A DNA stretch of 64,000 bases from Camarhynchus parvulus (Eukaryota; Chordata; Aves; Passeriformes; Thraupidae), in the NCBI RefSeq assembly GCF_901933205.1, contig NC_044571.1:13036420-13100419 (forward strand). The letters are read 5' to 3'. The position numbers and the translations under genes were made by a program. The notes under the pieces are model-generated. The model saw only the letters and a list, made by a program, of their open reading frames with translations. It did no database searches and was not told the origin of the DNA. Below, piece by piece: positions 13,589 through 26,715 of this stretch. Each line of letters starts with the position of its first letter. The first letter of the stretch is position 1.

Positions 13589-14015
13589 GAATCACACAAT
13601 CACAGAATATTCTGAGTTTGAAGAGATCCAAAAGGATTGTTGAAATTCAAGTCCTGGCCCTGCTCATGAGGCTCAAGAATCTCACCATATTCCTGAGAGC
13701 ACTGCCCAAATGTCTCTTGAGCTCTGTCAGGCTTGGTGCTGTGATCACTTCCCTGGGGAGCCTGTCCCAGTGCCCAGCCACCCTCTGGTGAAGAACCTTT
13801 TCCTGATATCCAGCCTAAACCTCCCCTGACTCAGCTTCAGGCCATTCCCTTGGGTCCTGTCACTGGTTGTCACAGAGAAGAAATCAGTGACTGCTCTTCC
13901 TCTTCCCCTCATGAGGAAGTTGTGACTGCAGTGAGGTCTCCCCTCAGCCTCCCCTCCTCCAGGCTGAACAGATCTCAAGTGATCTCAACAGCTCCTCATA
14001 CAGCTTCCCCTCCAG
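13589..14015 (-). mobile_element. CR1 LINE 3' fragment
   Basis: The plus strand reads as the reverse complement of CR1: terminal 'aatcacacaatcacagaatat', then 'cttccctggggagcctgtcc', 'gaagaaccttttcctgatat' and 'ctcctccaggctgaacag'. About 425 bp of the 3' end of ORF2 and the 3' UTR, on the minus strand. Short open frames here on either strand are shadows of this repeat. Confidence 0.9.
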
Positions 14016-15059
14016 CTTCCCCCCATCACTATAAAACAAAATGAAGATATACAGAAAAGAGTGGATGGCACAAAAGACTGAAAAAATGGGCAGATCTCAT
14101 ATTGTATATTAATACAATAAAGTCATTAAAAGTGAAAACTTTTGGTTTCAATAGCAAATTATAAGATATCTATTTCTTTATGCTAGTTTACAATCTCTGC
14201 AAATATTTTCTTGCTTTTTTTTTTTTTTTTTTTTTTTGGTTTTTTTTTTTGGTAAGAGACCAGTTTCAGAAACATTTACTTTTCAGTGTTCATTAAGTTT
14301 CATTAAGTTTCTTTTCACATTCCATTTTCAAAACCCATTGTCCAGCCGAGGAAACGCCACCTCTGTGTTCCTTCCATGTACTCAGAATAGAATTTTGTCC
14401 AAATCAAAAATAGGTGCAACCTGACATAGAAGTATGGCACTTCACATAAATATTTTTATTTTAATTACATTTTTTTAATTTATTCAGATTCATTGACTGA
14501 GTTTCTGCCCAATATCAGATTTCCTGGTCTTCACTTAGAAATTCTTTCTCTAACACAGGAATTCAGTCTGCGCTGAAATATTGAAGTGTTTTTCCCAAAG
14601 AAAATATCATGATAAACATTTGTGCTTGGGTTTTATAGACTACACCCGAAGTTCATAGTAGGTCCTATTAAACATTGCTAGTTGTAGAGCAGTACAAAGC
14701 CTGAGAGATTCCCTTCATTGGGCTATACCAATATGGTATTTAGTTGTGATCCAGATCAAATGGCATGCCTAGAGCTTTGCTACATGTGCTGGATTCAATA
14801 TAATGAAAGATGTTATTGATCTGGAAACCTGTGCTTCCTCAGAAGCTTGAATTTGTCCAGAGACAGCCTCAGGCATTTAAGAGCTGAAGGAGAAGATCTA
14901 CAAAGGTCACAGTAGAAGCACAGTTATGTTCTGCAAAAATTTAGAGGCTAAAGTTTCAAGGATATGACAGTCTAAAAACTTCAGAAATATTACAATCATT
15001 AAAGCCACAGAAATACAGATAAGAAAACATCTCTTAAAGTAGTTAAAAGATAGACCTTT
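14016..15059. other. AT-rich unique sequence with a poly-T tract
   Basis: No gene seen. Contains T23 (14215-14237), GG, then T11 (14240-14250), and an 11-bp tandem duplication (CATTAAGTTTC) at about 14291-14312. Confidence 0.6.
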
Positions 15060-15345
15060 AAGAACTAAAGTTCCTCAACGCAGCACTGAATGTGCCTGTG
15101 CTCATGTGGATTGCCCTTGCTAAAGTTCACATGGTTGCTGATTGCCCACCTCTCTAAATTGTCAAGGTCTCTCTGCAGGGCCTCTCTACTCTTGAGGGAG
15201 CCAACAGCTTCTCCCAATTTGATGTTGTTGGCAAATTTAGTATTCCTTTGAGTCCTGTTTCCAAGTCATTTATGAAAGTGTTGAAGAGCACAAGGCCAAG
15301 ATGGAGCTCTGCAGAGCCCTACAAGTGGCCGGACACCAGCCTGAC
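15060..15345 (-). mobile_element. CR1 LINE ORF2 fragment
   Basis: The plus strand carries the reverse complement of the 3' part of CR1 ORF2: 'gttgttggcaaatttag', 'gtcatttatgaaagtgttga', 'agagcacaaggccaagatgg', 'agctctgcagagccctac'. It is a minus-strand copy that is diverged and cut off before the 3' UTR. Confidence 0.8.
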
Positions 15346-15578
15346 CTCATTGTCTGTCACTCTCTGTGCCTGATCCACTGCAGTGGCTTAGTTCACACTT
15401 TCTCCCTTTTCTATTTCTTTGTTGTGCTCTCATGCATGACTCACGACAATGTGCCAGTCAAAAATGAGACAAGGTTTGTGCCCAAACCAGGGGCTTGTCT
15501 TTGCATTTTTCACAACGACACTTGAGGGGCTATGTAATTATTACAACGTTATCAAAAAATTATCCCTGTTGCCTGTTA

Positions 15579-15982
15579 CATGGCTGTCGCCGGTTGGCCA
15601 CAAGGTTTTCGGGGTGAAGGAAGAGACGAGATGGGCTCCATGATCAGAAGGCTTGATTTATTAACTTATGATATATACATCTATTATAACTATACTAAAA
15701 AGAAAAAGAAAAGGAGAGTTTCCAGAAGCTGCTAACTACCTAAGAATAGAAAGTAAAGAATGATAACAAACCTTGCTCTCTCGGACTGTGTCCGAGAGAG
15801 CTCAGTTCTGGATTGGCTATTATTTCCAAACACTCAATCTGGGCCAATCCAGAACTGACCTGTTGCATTCCACAGAAGCAGACAATCTCTTGTTTACATC
15901 TTGTTTCTGGGGCCTCAGCTTCCCAGAAGGAAAAAATCCTAAAGAAAGGATTTTAGTGAAAAGGATGTCTACGACACATGGC
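15579..15982 (-). mobile_element. Solo LTR, ERVK-like, with 6-bp target-site duplication
   Basis: The LTR proper is 15585-15976 (392 bp). On the plus strand it begins TGTCGCC and ends ...ACGACA. It is flanked by perfect CATGGC at 15579-15584 and 15977-15982. A 6-bp duplication fits class II (beta-like, ERVK) integration. The minus-strand sense is shown by the polyadenylation motif (TTTATT on plus at about 15657) and by alignment to the plus-oriented copy at 25415-25799. By eye the terminal ~190 bp of the two copies are about 96% alike and the other half is clearly more diverged. No gag, pol or env lies beside it, so it is a solo LTR. Confidence 0.9.
15776..15800. repeat. Perfect 11-bp inverted repeat in the LTR
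   Basis: CTCTCTCGGAC (15776-15786), loop TGT, then GTCCGAGAGAG (15790-15800). The plus-strand sister LTR keeps the same hairpin with a mismatch, so it belongs to the LTR family. It may be an RNA structure or a dyad binding site. Confidence 0.75.
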
Positions 15983-18900
15983 TGTGAAAATTATTGCCAG
16001 CCTGTCACAACACAGAGGCAGCCAATGACATGAGCCCTAATGTGAGGGCTGCACATCACAGATCTTCATATCCACAGCCTAACATGGGAAAGGCAACACC
16101 AGAGAGTATTTGCTCCTTAGAGGATGGCATGTCTAGGAGTCTTAAATCTAAGACATCTAAATCTAAATTGTCTTAGGCATCTCTTAAATCCAAGACAAAT
16201 TTTTCCACATACTTCAAAGACACATTTCATTTTGAATGCCACTTACGGGCATCTGAATTATACATCTAGCATGCATAATTATTGCATGGGATATGCTATA
16301 GTCCTATTTATTGCCTAGCCATAGTCAATTTTAAGTCAGGCCATCTTATTTATGAATTTGTCAAAATAATAACCATATTTTGTAAAATAGTATTCACTGA
16401 ATTAATTTTATGCCATTATTTCTGTACTTATACTCAGCCTTTCCTAGTCCTGTTCTAGACTCCACACTAGTGTATAATTATCTTTTTATGAAAGCTCGGA
16501 AGTTGCAGGATCTCTTATTTTTAGGAGCCTATCAAGAGTTTTAAATTATGAAATCTCCAAATAGTGTACAGTTTCTTCTCAAGTCTTTGAATATCTTAAT
16601 GTTTCATAGCTAGAATTGTATCAATCAAAACCTTAGAAATGTCTGTAAACTGGGTTTTATACTTTTGAGCCTTGTGTAAAATAAATTTCAGCTTCTTTTT
16701 CAGCAGTAAGTATCTTGTTAAAATTGTAATAAAAATTTATAAGCTTATTCTAAATAAAATAAGTAGGTCATTGGCAGTGCAAATCTAATGAATTGTTGGA
16801 AGACAAACTGCTTTCTATGCTCTGTGTTCTTTGGACTGCTTCAGAGCTTCCCCACCTGTATAAGGTAGAAACCCTTCCTTCTGCCAGGCCAGGTAAGCTG
16901 TGAAAGCACATCATTTAAACCTGGACTGAAGTTGTAGTCTGGTGATCCCCCCTCCCTCCTAAACTGTCTCTGAGGTCTGTTTGATGGACACAAAAGTCAG
17001 GATGGTGTCTAAACTTGCTCCATCTTGATAACCAAGATAGGGGGTATTTGGCAATTGGAACTTTTCCCTCTGACCAAGATCAGAGCTTGAAGAATTTGTT
17101 TCTGATGCCAAGTGATATGCACCACAATGTCCTATCTTCTCATTGAGAAATGAGGCAATTTTACATACAAAGATAGCAATAAGGTTCATTAAAAGCATAA
17201 TTTCTTTTACACTCTGTCCTCATAAGATGAGTAACAAGTTTCCTTTACGTATGCCATTATGATGTCAGAGAACCAGACTCCATGGCTCAGGAGATCCATT
17301 CCTGGCCTGTCTCTCTGCACTGATACAGACAGGCTATGGGTGGCTTTCAAATAGGCAGTAAGGTCACTGCCTATTTATATTCTGCAGACTCCTATTATTT
17401 TAATTTCATGTGCTTAAAACATTCGTTCTCTTACCCATACACTGTCAGTGTGCCATTCAGGATCTACGTATTAATAGGTTCCATCACATATTTCTTCATT
17501 TCAAAGAAATGTAATTTATTTATTTTCTGAATTCTGTATCTTTACAATATTTTAATAATACTTCAAAATTCATGTAAACAGAGTCATAGTCTTATCAGTA
17601 CCAAGTCTATAAAGTTATTTATGCATTTGGTACTGGGATGGACAGACTTAATGTGGGCAATTCACAGAAAACAAAACTCTTTCTCCATCCATTCACTCAC
17701 ACCAACCAGAATAAAATAAATTAAACTTTTAAAAAGTAAGGAAAATATATTGTTTGTAACTCCTGAAACTTAATAGACTAATAGTCTAGCAGCATATTAG
17801 TATCAGCTTGTTGTGGCAGTAATATGGCCCTGATATTATCAAACTGAGAAGCTGATAAATTTCTAGAACTCCGCATGTTTACTCTTTTATCTTATTCCAT
17901 TACTACCTATTTGCTTTTATAACATGTACATACTCAGTTTCCCTTAGAACAAGTAGAAATACTATACAGCTGTAACACAATAATACAAAAAATTGCATCA
18001 AAAACCATTTAGAAGAGACCAACATTTTGCTGCAGTCTAAAAGACAAGTGGCCATACACAGCAAAGAGCTGGAGTTTTGCATGCCTGCTACCTAGAGCAC
18101 TGCATGCTACCATGTCCCACACAGTACAATTGCTATGCTGGCTTTAGGTTTTTATTAAAGAAAATATTGCATTTAATATTGTACATTTAAACATGCCCAG
18201 AATACACAGGGTTTTTTTTATCTGTGGTGGGAATCAACTTTTCAACTTATTCCTACTCACAGGGAGTCATAGGGGCAGCCTGCTTGGTAGGGGAAGTGGG
18301 AGCAGGAATAAGAGCAGATACACTGGCCACCAGCTCTCAGTAAAGCCAACAGAGACTGGGGCTGCTGGGGCCAGCCCAAAGCCCAGAGCAAGTCCACAGT
18401 GTGTGCCAGGTCAGGCCACCATGGCACATCTGCAGGTCACCTGTACAGCCCAAACCAGCAACACACATGGCTAAGAATGGCATAGCTGCATCACAGTTGG
18501 AATGTAGCTCTAGTACAATCTGGGGGGAGAGTCACAGCTTAAAAGCAGTTCCTGAGAGAAGATGGACAGCTCCTGCTGAGACCTTACCAGCAGAATTTTC
18601 TTGAGGAGCACTTTTCACAAAATGGGACTCCCACACCATCATTTAGGTCTGCCCTGAAACTCTTGGAGGGGGCATATGGTCAGGGCTCTGACATCCCTCT
18701 CTGCTCTGCATAGTAGTGAAAGACAAAAATTCAGTGACTGCTTTTTATTTCTTTCAGCTTTCTAGTTCTTCATGCTTTACGCACAACACAGCATGGACTT
18801 CAGAAGATGCTGGTTTTCAGTCCACTGAAATAAGGTGAAGAAGAAATGCAACAAATTCTTAAATCTTTCTATGCACTACTAGTTTTCATCACACATACTT

Positions 18901-21018
18901 TTCATATCAGTTCAATAAAGCAGGACATTTGTAAGTATTTGGTGAAAAAACGTGGCACCTTCCCACTTAGAGGGAAGTCCCTAATTAGGCATATGAAATA
19001 GTTGGAAAAGAGATGGGAGAGCAATAGATTATTGGGGGAGATTTTTTGGCATTTTCTAAACTAGAGAAGTTTGTCAGTAGATTAGATTAGCTTGGCAAAA
19101 GCAAAAAATGGGATATAGGTTTAAGGGGTAACTGAAATGAATTACAGGAAATATTTGAAGTAGAATAGTGAAAATTGTAAAGTAAGCAACAAAAGCAAGA
19201 GAAGTGCATGGGTTGTTACTCTGCTTTCTTGTGTCCTAGGGGCAAAACTGGCTCAGGAGGAGGAATTATAGGAAGCAATGTGACTCTTCAGCTTCAGCGG
19301 CGGAGTACCAGATCCTGCAGTGTAACCCAAGGAGTGTGTCTGCACACAGACAGGCCTGCAGCTGCTTCTCTCCCACCAATAAAAATCACACATACCTTCA
19401 AGTGAAGGATGCAGAAACTTGAGCAATGGCAGGGAAAACCAGCCAAATACTTAAGGTATGACAGTAACAATAACAGGTGCATAGGTTGATTCTGAGCATC
19501 TTAAATCACTGTTGCATCAGCAGGATCTATAAGTTGATTTTTTATATGGAAATTCTTCAAAAAGCCTTATTGTGGACCCCAGGCAATCAAGTCCTGTGAT
19601 TCTTAGCTGGAAGGCTTATTGTCCAGCCTTTAAGTATACCAATTGCTTTTGGAAAGCTTTTCAAGAAATATGAACATAGGCCCTAGAAATCTTTTTTCCC
19701 TCAAATCCAGGAAGTTCATTTCTGGTTCATACTGTTTGTAAAGAGCGGCATAGCTTCTGATCTTATTTCTTATACAACTTAAAGTAACTCCAGACTCTTT
19801 AATGGGGTTACTTCAGATAGAAATTGCTGGCAGTAAGACTGAAAGGAAAACGTGTTATCATATTTCTTCCTTCATAAGTCAAAAGGAAAATATGAAACTG
19901 TACTTAAACCAAAGTTTGCAGGTTCTGTTAAAGCCATCAAAACAAGATTATGTGTCCATTATTCCAGTTAAAAGTATTATCTATCTTACTGTTAGGGGGA
20001 GGTAGTTGAGAAAGAAGCTTGCCACACTTAGCTACATGAACATGAAATGAATGTCTTTGTAACTTTCTTCATTTATATGGAAAAAGTGTAAAGTGTTTAA
20101 CTTTATAACATTCTTAAACAGGAAATTAAGAACTTTTCTCTCCAGATTTTGGGTGAATATCTTCATTATGGTATTTTTCAGAGAACTCAGCAGGCAGTCT
20201 ATTTTAATGAGAAGGGGTCTAAAAAAATGTTAACAGAATTAGTATAGCTACAAGACAAATTATTTAAGTGCTTAAAACATAGTAGATTTATGCAAATGTT
20301 TTAAAGCCTTTTAAATATTAAAATAGTAACATACATTTTAAGAGAAAAAATATTCCTTTTTTCCTCTATATAGGTAGAGGATATTAATTTCTATTCTGAA
20401 GTTTATAAAAACCCCTAATCCAACCCTTCAGAAACAGTCAGTAGCAATTTTTCAAGGAAAAGATAGGTTAAGAGTGTTATACACAGGATTATTAGTAAGC
20501 AACTATTTCAAACCCCTTTTGTCCTATGTGGCCGTGCATTACCTCAGATTAACTCTTTTACAGTAACAGATAAGATTCTCCTCTGTCTCTTTTTGGGGCA
20601 GTTTAACACTTCAGTGTTCAGGTCTTGTGCCATTTCATTGTGACTTGAAGTTGCACCAGAGTGTCCATCAGCTGCGTCAGCCAGGGACTCTCTGCTGTGC
20701 ATTCCCAGCACTTTTATCCAACAGGTTTGGCTGAGGAGGACACCTGTGGTTCTTCCATCATATGGGATATGCTCAGTTGCACATATAGATCATATACCCA
20801 AAATACTTGAATGGAGAGTATTTTGGTTATTTCAAACTTCTCTTGGATAGCAATTTACTGACTGTAGCACCTTGCTTTTGGGGTTGTGGGCTATGCAGCG
20901 CCCTTTATTGAATGGTAAAATTATGTGAAGATTTATTATAAAGATTATTCTTGCAGTTATTGAAAAAAACCTGCAAGACAACACAGTCATCAGCACAGCC
21001 AGCAAAGTCTGTCAAAAA
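15983..21018. other. Unique sequence, no gene recognised
   Basis: AT-rich. A GC-richer patch lies at about 18230-18680. An 8-bp inverted repeat (CTAAGACA...TGTCTTAG) lies near 16149-16177. No domain-bearing open frame and no recognised repeat. Confidence 0.5.
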
Positions 21019-21472
21019 AGCTACAATGATGCGGAAGGGTCTTTAGGGAGAGCCATATCAGGAGTGGCTGAGGTTACATAGCCACTTCAGCCTGGAGAAG
21101 AGGAGACTGAGGGGACACCTCAGATAAGTTACAATTTCCTCATGAGGGGAAGACAAGGGGCAAGGACTGATCTCTTCTCTGTGGTGACCAGTGACAGGTG
21201 ACAGGATCAGACAAAAAGGCATGAAGCTGTGTCTGGCAAGGTTTAGGTCAGAGTAGGAAAAAGTTCTTCACTGAGAGGGTGGTTGGGCACTGGAACAGGC
21301 TCCCCTAGGAAGTGGTCACAGCACCAAGCCTGACAGAGCTCAAGAAGTGTTTGGACAATGCTCTCAGGTGCATGGTGTGACTTTGGGGGTGTTCTTGTAT
21401 AGGGCCAGGAGTTGAACTTCACAGATCCTTGTTGGTTCCTTCAAATTCAGGACATCCTATGATTCAATAATT
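21019..21472 (+). mobile_element. CR1 LINE 3' fragment
   Basis: Plus-strand CR1: 'cagcctggagaagaggag', 'gacaggtgacaggatcagac', 'aaggtttaggtcagagtagg', 'gttcttcactgagagggtgg', and the 3' end 'catcctatgattcaataatt'. 5'-truncated, and the terminal ATTCTATG repeats are degenerate. Confidence 0.9.
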
Positions 21473-24400
21473 CTTTCCACCAAGCCATGAAAGATGTAAC
21501 TATACACTTCTCACTGCAATTGAACCTGACAAAATGCTATGTGCTGTGTAGAAAACATTCAATTGAAGCATACTGAGCAGAATCAATAACACCAGAATAC
21601 TAAACACAAAATACATAGAACAAATTGCAATTTTTTTTCCAACTCTCTTTCGGTCAGTGACTTTAAATAGATGAGGAGGCACTCTTGGACCACTGCAGGG
21701 ATTCTTACAGCTGGGTATTCATGCATTCTATCAGCAGTCTTCCCACAGAATAACTAATCTTCAGTAATTGTAAATGCATGGAAAGAAGAAAATCCATGGA
21801 TTACAGAGAAGAGGGTTTCTTAACGGATAGAAGAACTACACACCTAGAGAATGCATATCTGAGCATCCCATATTCCTTTCTATCACGAATAGTATTTGCA
21901 TGAATGAAATATTTTGCCTACAGAAAAAGATCTCCAGGTTTTGCCCCCTCAGCCTGCCTTTTCCAGCTCCAAGGGCAGGCCAGTATTTCCTGCTACCCTT
22001 CTGTGTCTTTCTCTGACACTGTGCAACCCAGCTAACACAGAAGGAGATGTAGCAATTGCTCACTGTACCAGAAAACTCTCTGTTTGTCTCTTAATGTAAG
22101 GGTACAATGAACTATGATTACCATGTTGGAATCCTTTGGATTCAGATAGTGCTTAACCAGCATAGAATTATACGTACAGGTATTTTCCTGTCTTTAGAAT
22201 ATCATTTCCTGATGTGAATAGGAAGATCAGTGGGATCCACAAAATTCCTTTCTTGTTTAAAAGTAAGGACGAGTAACTTTGATTTATTATAGCAAACATC
22301 CACTAACTCAAAAAAGGATGGAAATTCTAAGTCTCTTATAATGCAAAGATATAATAAGCTGTATGTGATTGGCATAAATGCAACACTCCCACTGAAAAGT
22401 GAGCTTTATGGTGTGACTCTGCCATCAGAGTCATGATAACCCCATAGACACAAATGTCAGTTTGTGGCATATGGATTTATACATTCTGATTTATACCAGA
22501 ATGGTGTAATTCCTCAATATAATTCCTCTAACACTGAGGAATCAAAAGTCAACTTTTGCAAAATGTGGTGTCATGTATATTGAAAAGTTTGTCCATAACT
22601 TTGATTAAAAACCTGTTTTCTAGAAAAATCAGAAACCAAGTTGTTACTTTGGAACAATTTCTCTCCTCTTTCCCAGCTTTCCCCCACAAATAAACTGTCA
22701 GAAGAAATATTTAAATTCTTAGCAACCAAGCAGGAATAACAATTTCTTCACAGTACCTCAACAGTAGATACAGTAGTTTTTCAGATTAACTCTAAATAGG
22801 ATAATCAGAATAGGTGTAACATCCAGCTTAATTTTGATTATGCAGAAGTCCTTAATTTTTATGTCCAATTTGATTGATACCATGCCATCAAGATAAAATA
22901 AACATGAATGTAAATCTACATTCACATATGGCTATTCTGTTATAATATATTTATATTTTCCATTTCACTTAGTGCAAATCAGTGGGATACTGGAGAAACT
23001 TTCTTGATCTGATACCCAGTATCAAATTAGATCAAATAATCACTATTTAAATTTATTGCAAGAGATGACATTGTCAGCTATCCAACTATTTTAGTACTAT
23101 TTACCACAATGTAATTTTAAAAACAAAAAACCCTTGTATGATTTTCTTCTTTCCATGCATTTACCCTTATATGCAGGCAAAGCAGTTAACAACTGCCCAG
23201 CAAATTAAGCCTTTTAATGCAATACTCAAAGTCATGAGTACAAAAAAAAAGCATCCTCTTTCAGATCAGCATGACATTGCAGCAAGTACCAAGTATTCCT
23301 TCCCCTGTTAATACCAGTGACTTCTTTTTTCTTGACATTCACCTTACTGCATTGGAAATGGATTACATTCCTTCTGTACAAAGCTGCTGGCATTGCTTAA
23401 CATCAGCTGTTTGAAAAACCAGGCACCACTTTTCTGTTAAAAATACATATTTACAGTACCCAGTTGCCTGCACAGTGAGGGGAAAGTCCAGGAGACACTC
23501 AAAAAGCTCATGCTAGCATGGCCAGTACCTACAACTTGCCACTCTCCTCATAAAGCAGGAAGTGAATTGGATAAGGCAGCAATTTTGTGGAAAATCTTAA
23601 AAACCATGCAGCCTACATAAACAGCTTCATGAACCTGAGAAGCTAAGAGGAGAAAATGTAGAATATAACAACCCCCACAGAAAAACTCTTCTTCGAAAAA
23701 CATTGAGTCAGAGCTGGCATAGCCTTCTTAAGCTACCATAAAAGTAATCAAATACCTAGCAAGGAAAATAAATGCAAGAAAAACTGACTGTCCTGGGATT
23801 TCTATTAAAACAAATCAATATAGCATATGGACATAAAGTAATACTTTTCCATTTCAGGATAAAAGCAGAGATTTCTCAGATGCTTTCTGAATAAGAGATC
23901 AAGCCTCTCTAGCACCAGAAATCATTTTGCTTGAAGATGTCTGCATGTTTAAAGATATGAACTGTAAATAATTAGGAAGGTATCTGTGAAAATGACCAAA
24001 TTTCATCATCTGAAAAAAAGTAATGTCTTGAATACCTGCAGTTGTGACCTCTGCTGTGGAGGCAGGCTGTGACTCTCCTACAGGATGTCTAAAATTATAT
24101 GTCTTAGCTCTAAGAAAGAATTAAGATGACATCCAAAAGATAGTCATCAAAAGACCTTGCACAGTGTTGTATTAAAAATATACCTCTAAAACTTGTGATT
24201 AACTATTTCTTTAAATCTACAAGAGTTCCATCAGGAATTTAGGGTGGAGAATATAACTTTATTAGTCATGTCCTACAGTTGAGTTATATTTGCTAGACCA
24301 ACTGTAACTGGGAACTACAGACAAAGCTAAGAGCTTTTGATGAAATTTAATATCTGGTGATAAGCATCACAGGCTTTTCCTCCTGGGTAACAACCCAATT

Positions 24401-25408
24401 AGTTTCTTAATCACTTCCTAACAGTAATTTTGCTGGAAGGTGTGAATATGCATGCATGCTTACAGAAGCACTGAAGCACCTGACTGACATCAGACCAGCC
24501 CTAGTCAGCATGTCAAGAAAGATACAGTTACAAATAGGCTGAAAATTAGTATATTTTGTACTGTCAGTGTAGTAATATTTGTGCTTATGTCCATCCCATG
24601 GTGCTGCTACTCAATGTATTCACCAGGAATTTAGGAATTTATCTTTAGTTCCTGCATTTAGCAGAGATGGAAAACGTCACCAATTTTATTGCGTGCCACC
24701 CTGGTTGTCTATATAGAAGCACACATTGAGAAGGATCAGGGAAAATATGAGTATGCTCCAGTTGTTCCATTATTTTCTGATCCATTTTCTTTCCACCATG
24801 TTTACTAGTGAAGGGTGTGAGCACTATTTACAGTGTCCAGACTCAGTAGTGATCTCTTTCTCATAAACACCCACACAGCTGGATTGCATACCCCTGCTCT
24901 GTGAGAACCTGCTCATCTCCCAAATGGCCCCGCGCTGTGCCACCCAAATGCCCTGGGTTTGCTTTAGGTCACTGCCATTTCTCTTTTTCATTGTCATTAT
25001 ACAGTACAGATATAAATTTTAGGGAATTGATTTTCTCCTTAGTATAACATTAATAACAACCCTAAATTCCTCTTCTGGTTTTTTTTTTGCAAGTGTTTTG
25101 AAACTGCAGCTGATTACAAGGGGTAAATCAAACAATATTTTACCAAAGGCTCCTTCCTTTAGTCAAATGTCAGAATTCCTCAGGAGGAATCATAGTTTAA
25201 AATGTAGTTACCCATTTTGTTTTACAGTTTGATTGTTCTCCTAGGGGAAAGCTAGAAAGTGAAAATAAAGCACGAGAAAGATTTAACATTACCTTAGTGA
25301 AATTTCAAATGGCACTAAATTAGTAGGAGTTACAAAAAGTAATGAAAACTGACAAGTAGCAAGGTAGGTATTACTGAAACTAAGCACATTATTTTTTTAT
25401 ATATATTT
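21473..25408. other. AT-rich unique sequence, no gene recognised
   Basis: No open frame longer than about 75 codons and no recognisable repeat family. Nothing further supported. Confidence 0.55.
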
Positions 25409-25805
25409 GTTCTGTGTCACAGACATTTCTTTTATGAAAAATCCTCTCAGGATTTTCCTGCTGAAGCTGAGAAGTTCAGCAACCAGACATAAACAATAGG
25501 TTATCTGCTGCTGTGGAATGTAACAGGTCTGCCTGGATTGGCCCAGTTTGGATGTTTGGGGTTGGTGACCAATCCAGAACTGAGATCTCTCGGACACAGT
25601 CTGAGAGAGCTGGTTTGTTATTCATTCTTTACTTTCTATTGTTAGGTAGCTAGCAGCTTCTGGAAACTCTCCTTTCTTTTTCTTTTTAGTATAGTTATAA
25701 TAGATGTATATATCATAACTTAATAAATCAAGCCTTCTGATCATGGAGCCCATCTCGTCTCTTCCTTCACCCCAAAAACCTTGTGTCCAACCGACGACAG
25801 TTCTG
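25409..25805 (+). mobile_element. Solo LTR, ERVK-like, with 6-bp target-site duplication
   Basis: The LTR proper is 25415-25799 (385 bp), TGTCACAGAC...CGACGACA, flanked by perfect GTTCTG at 25409-25414 and 25800-25805. CCAAT-type motifs are present (GATTGGCC and GACCAATCC), and AATAAA lies at 25722-25727 in a plausible polyadenylation position. Same family as 15585-15976 in the opposite orientation, and more distantly like 48595-48985. No internal retroviral sequence is attached. Confidence 0.9.
25722..25727 (+). promoter_or_regulatory. AATAAA polyadenylation signal of the LTR
   Basis: AATAAA 72 bp before the 3' end of the LTR, followed by CAAGCCTTCTGATCATGG. The sister LTR has it in the same position. 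Confidence 0.6.
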
Positions 25806-26574
25806 GCTAAATGTGAGCTACTTCATGAATACTTGCCACTGATTTTACTATATTGTTATATTTTATCACAGATAAATGTTATGCTATATATTGTCCCACA
25901 GCACAGAAACTGCTGATCTATGCATGGTATATAAAATAATCTTAAATACTTAGGATGTAGAAAGTTTGAAAGCTGTTGGATTGAAGGGGGCCTGGGAATG
26001 ACATTGGACTAAAAATTAGGCATTAGTTTGCAATGCACTTTGGGTCCACTTATGCAAATGCTTCATGCCAGAAACAACAGAACTGAAATTCTCTTTCTAA
26101 ATGACTCTGTTTATTTGGATTTTCAGCCTGATGTGTACCAGACCTCTTTGCCCCTCCCTTTACCATAAATAAGCAGGAGATAGCAGCTAGATGTACATAC
26201 AGGTAAGGGGGATTCAGCATAGAAAGGACAATAGTGATACAGGAAAAAAAAATGAACATTGTTTTTCATTAATATGTGTATGGAATATTTGTAAAGTCAC
26301 AGTGCCCAAAGAACAAAAAAAGATCGCAAAGAGTAAAAGTAACTGCAGCTACTCTAAAATTTAGTCTATTATGGAATAATAATTTTTTTAAAAAGTTAAA
26401 ATCAAATCAACCTATGAGGGGAATAGGATTGTTTTACGATTTCTGAAGAGAAGGCTGAGTTCAAAGCATTATTCAGTGCTGGCCATGGCTGTCCAGGTGG
26501 GGTGTCAGTCTGTGGCTCTGATGCCAGAGACATCAGACACACCATGTCACAGAGCCGTGCCACCATCCAGCCGC
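25806..26574. other. AT-rich sequence leading into a GC-rich patch
   Basis: No gene seen up to about 26450. Base composition becomes GC-rich from about 26480 into the ITPRIPL1-like relic. Confidence 0.5.
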
Positions 26575-26715
26575 AGTGAGTGGGGCAGGCAAGGGGAAGG
26601 CTGGGCTGAGCAAGGGCAAGGCCAGAAGGTGTTTCTGAGGCTGAGGGGAGGTAAGGGGCTCTGGGCAGTACCCTGGGCAGGGCAGGTGCTGCCCCCAGCT
26701 GGGTGGAAAGGTGCC

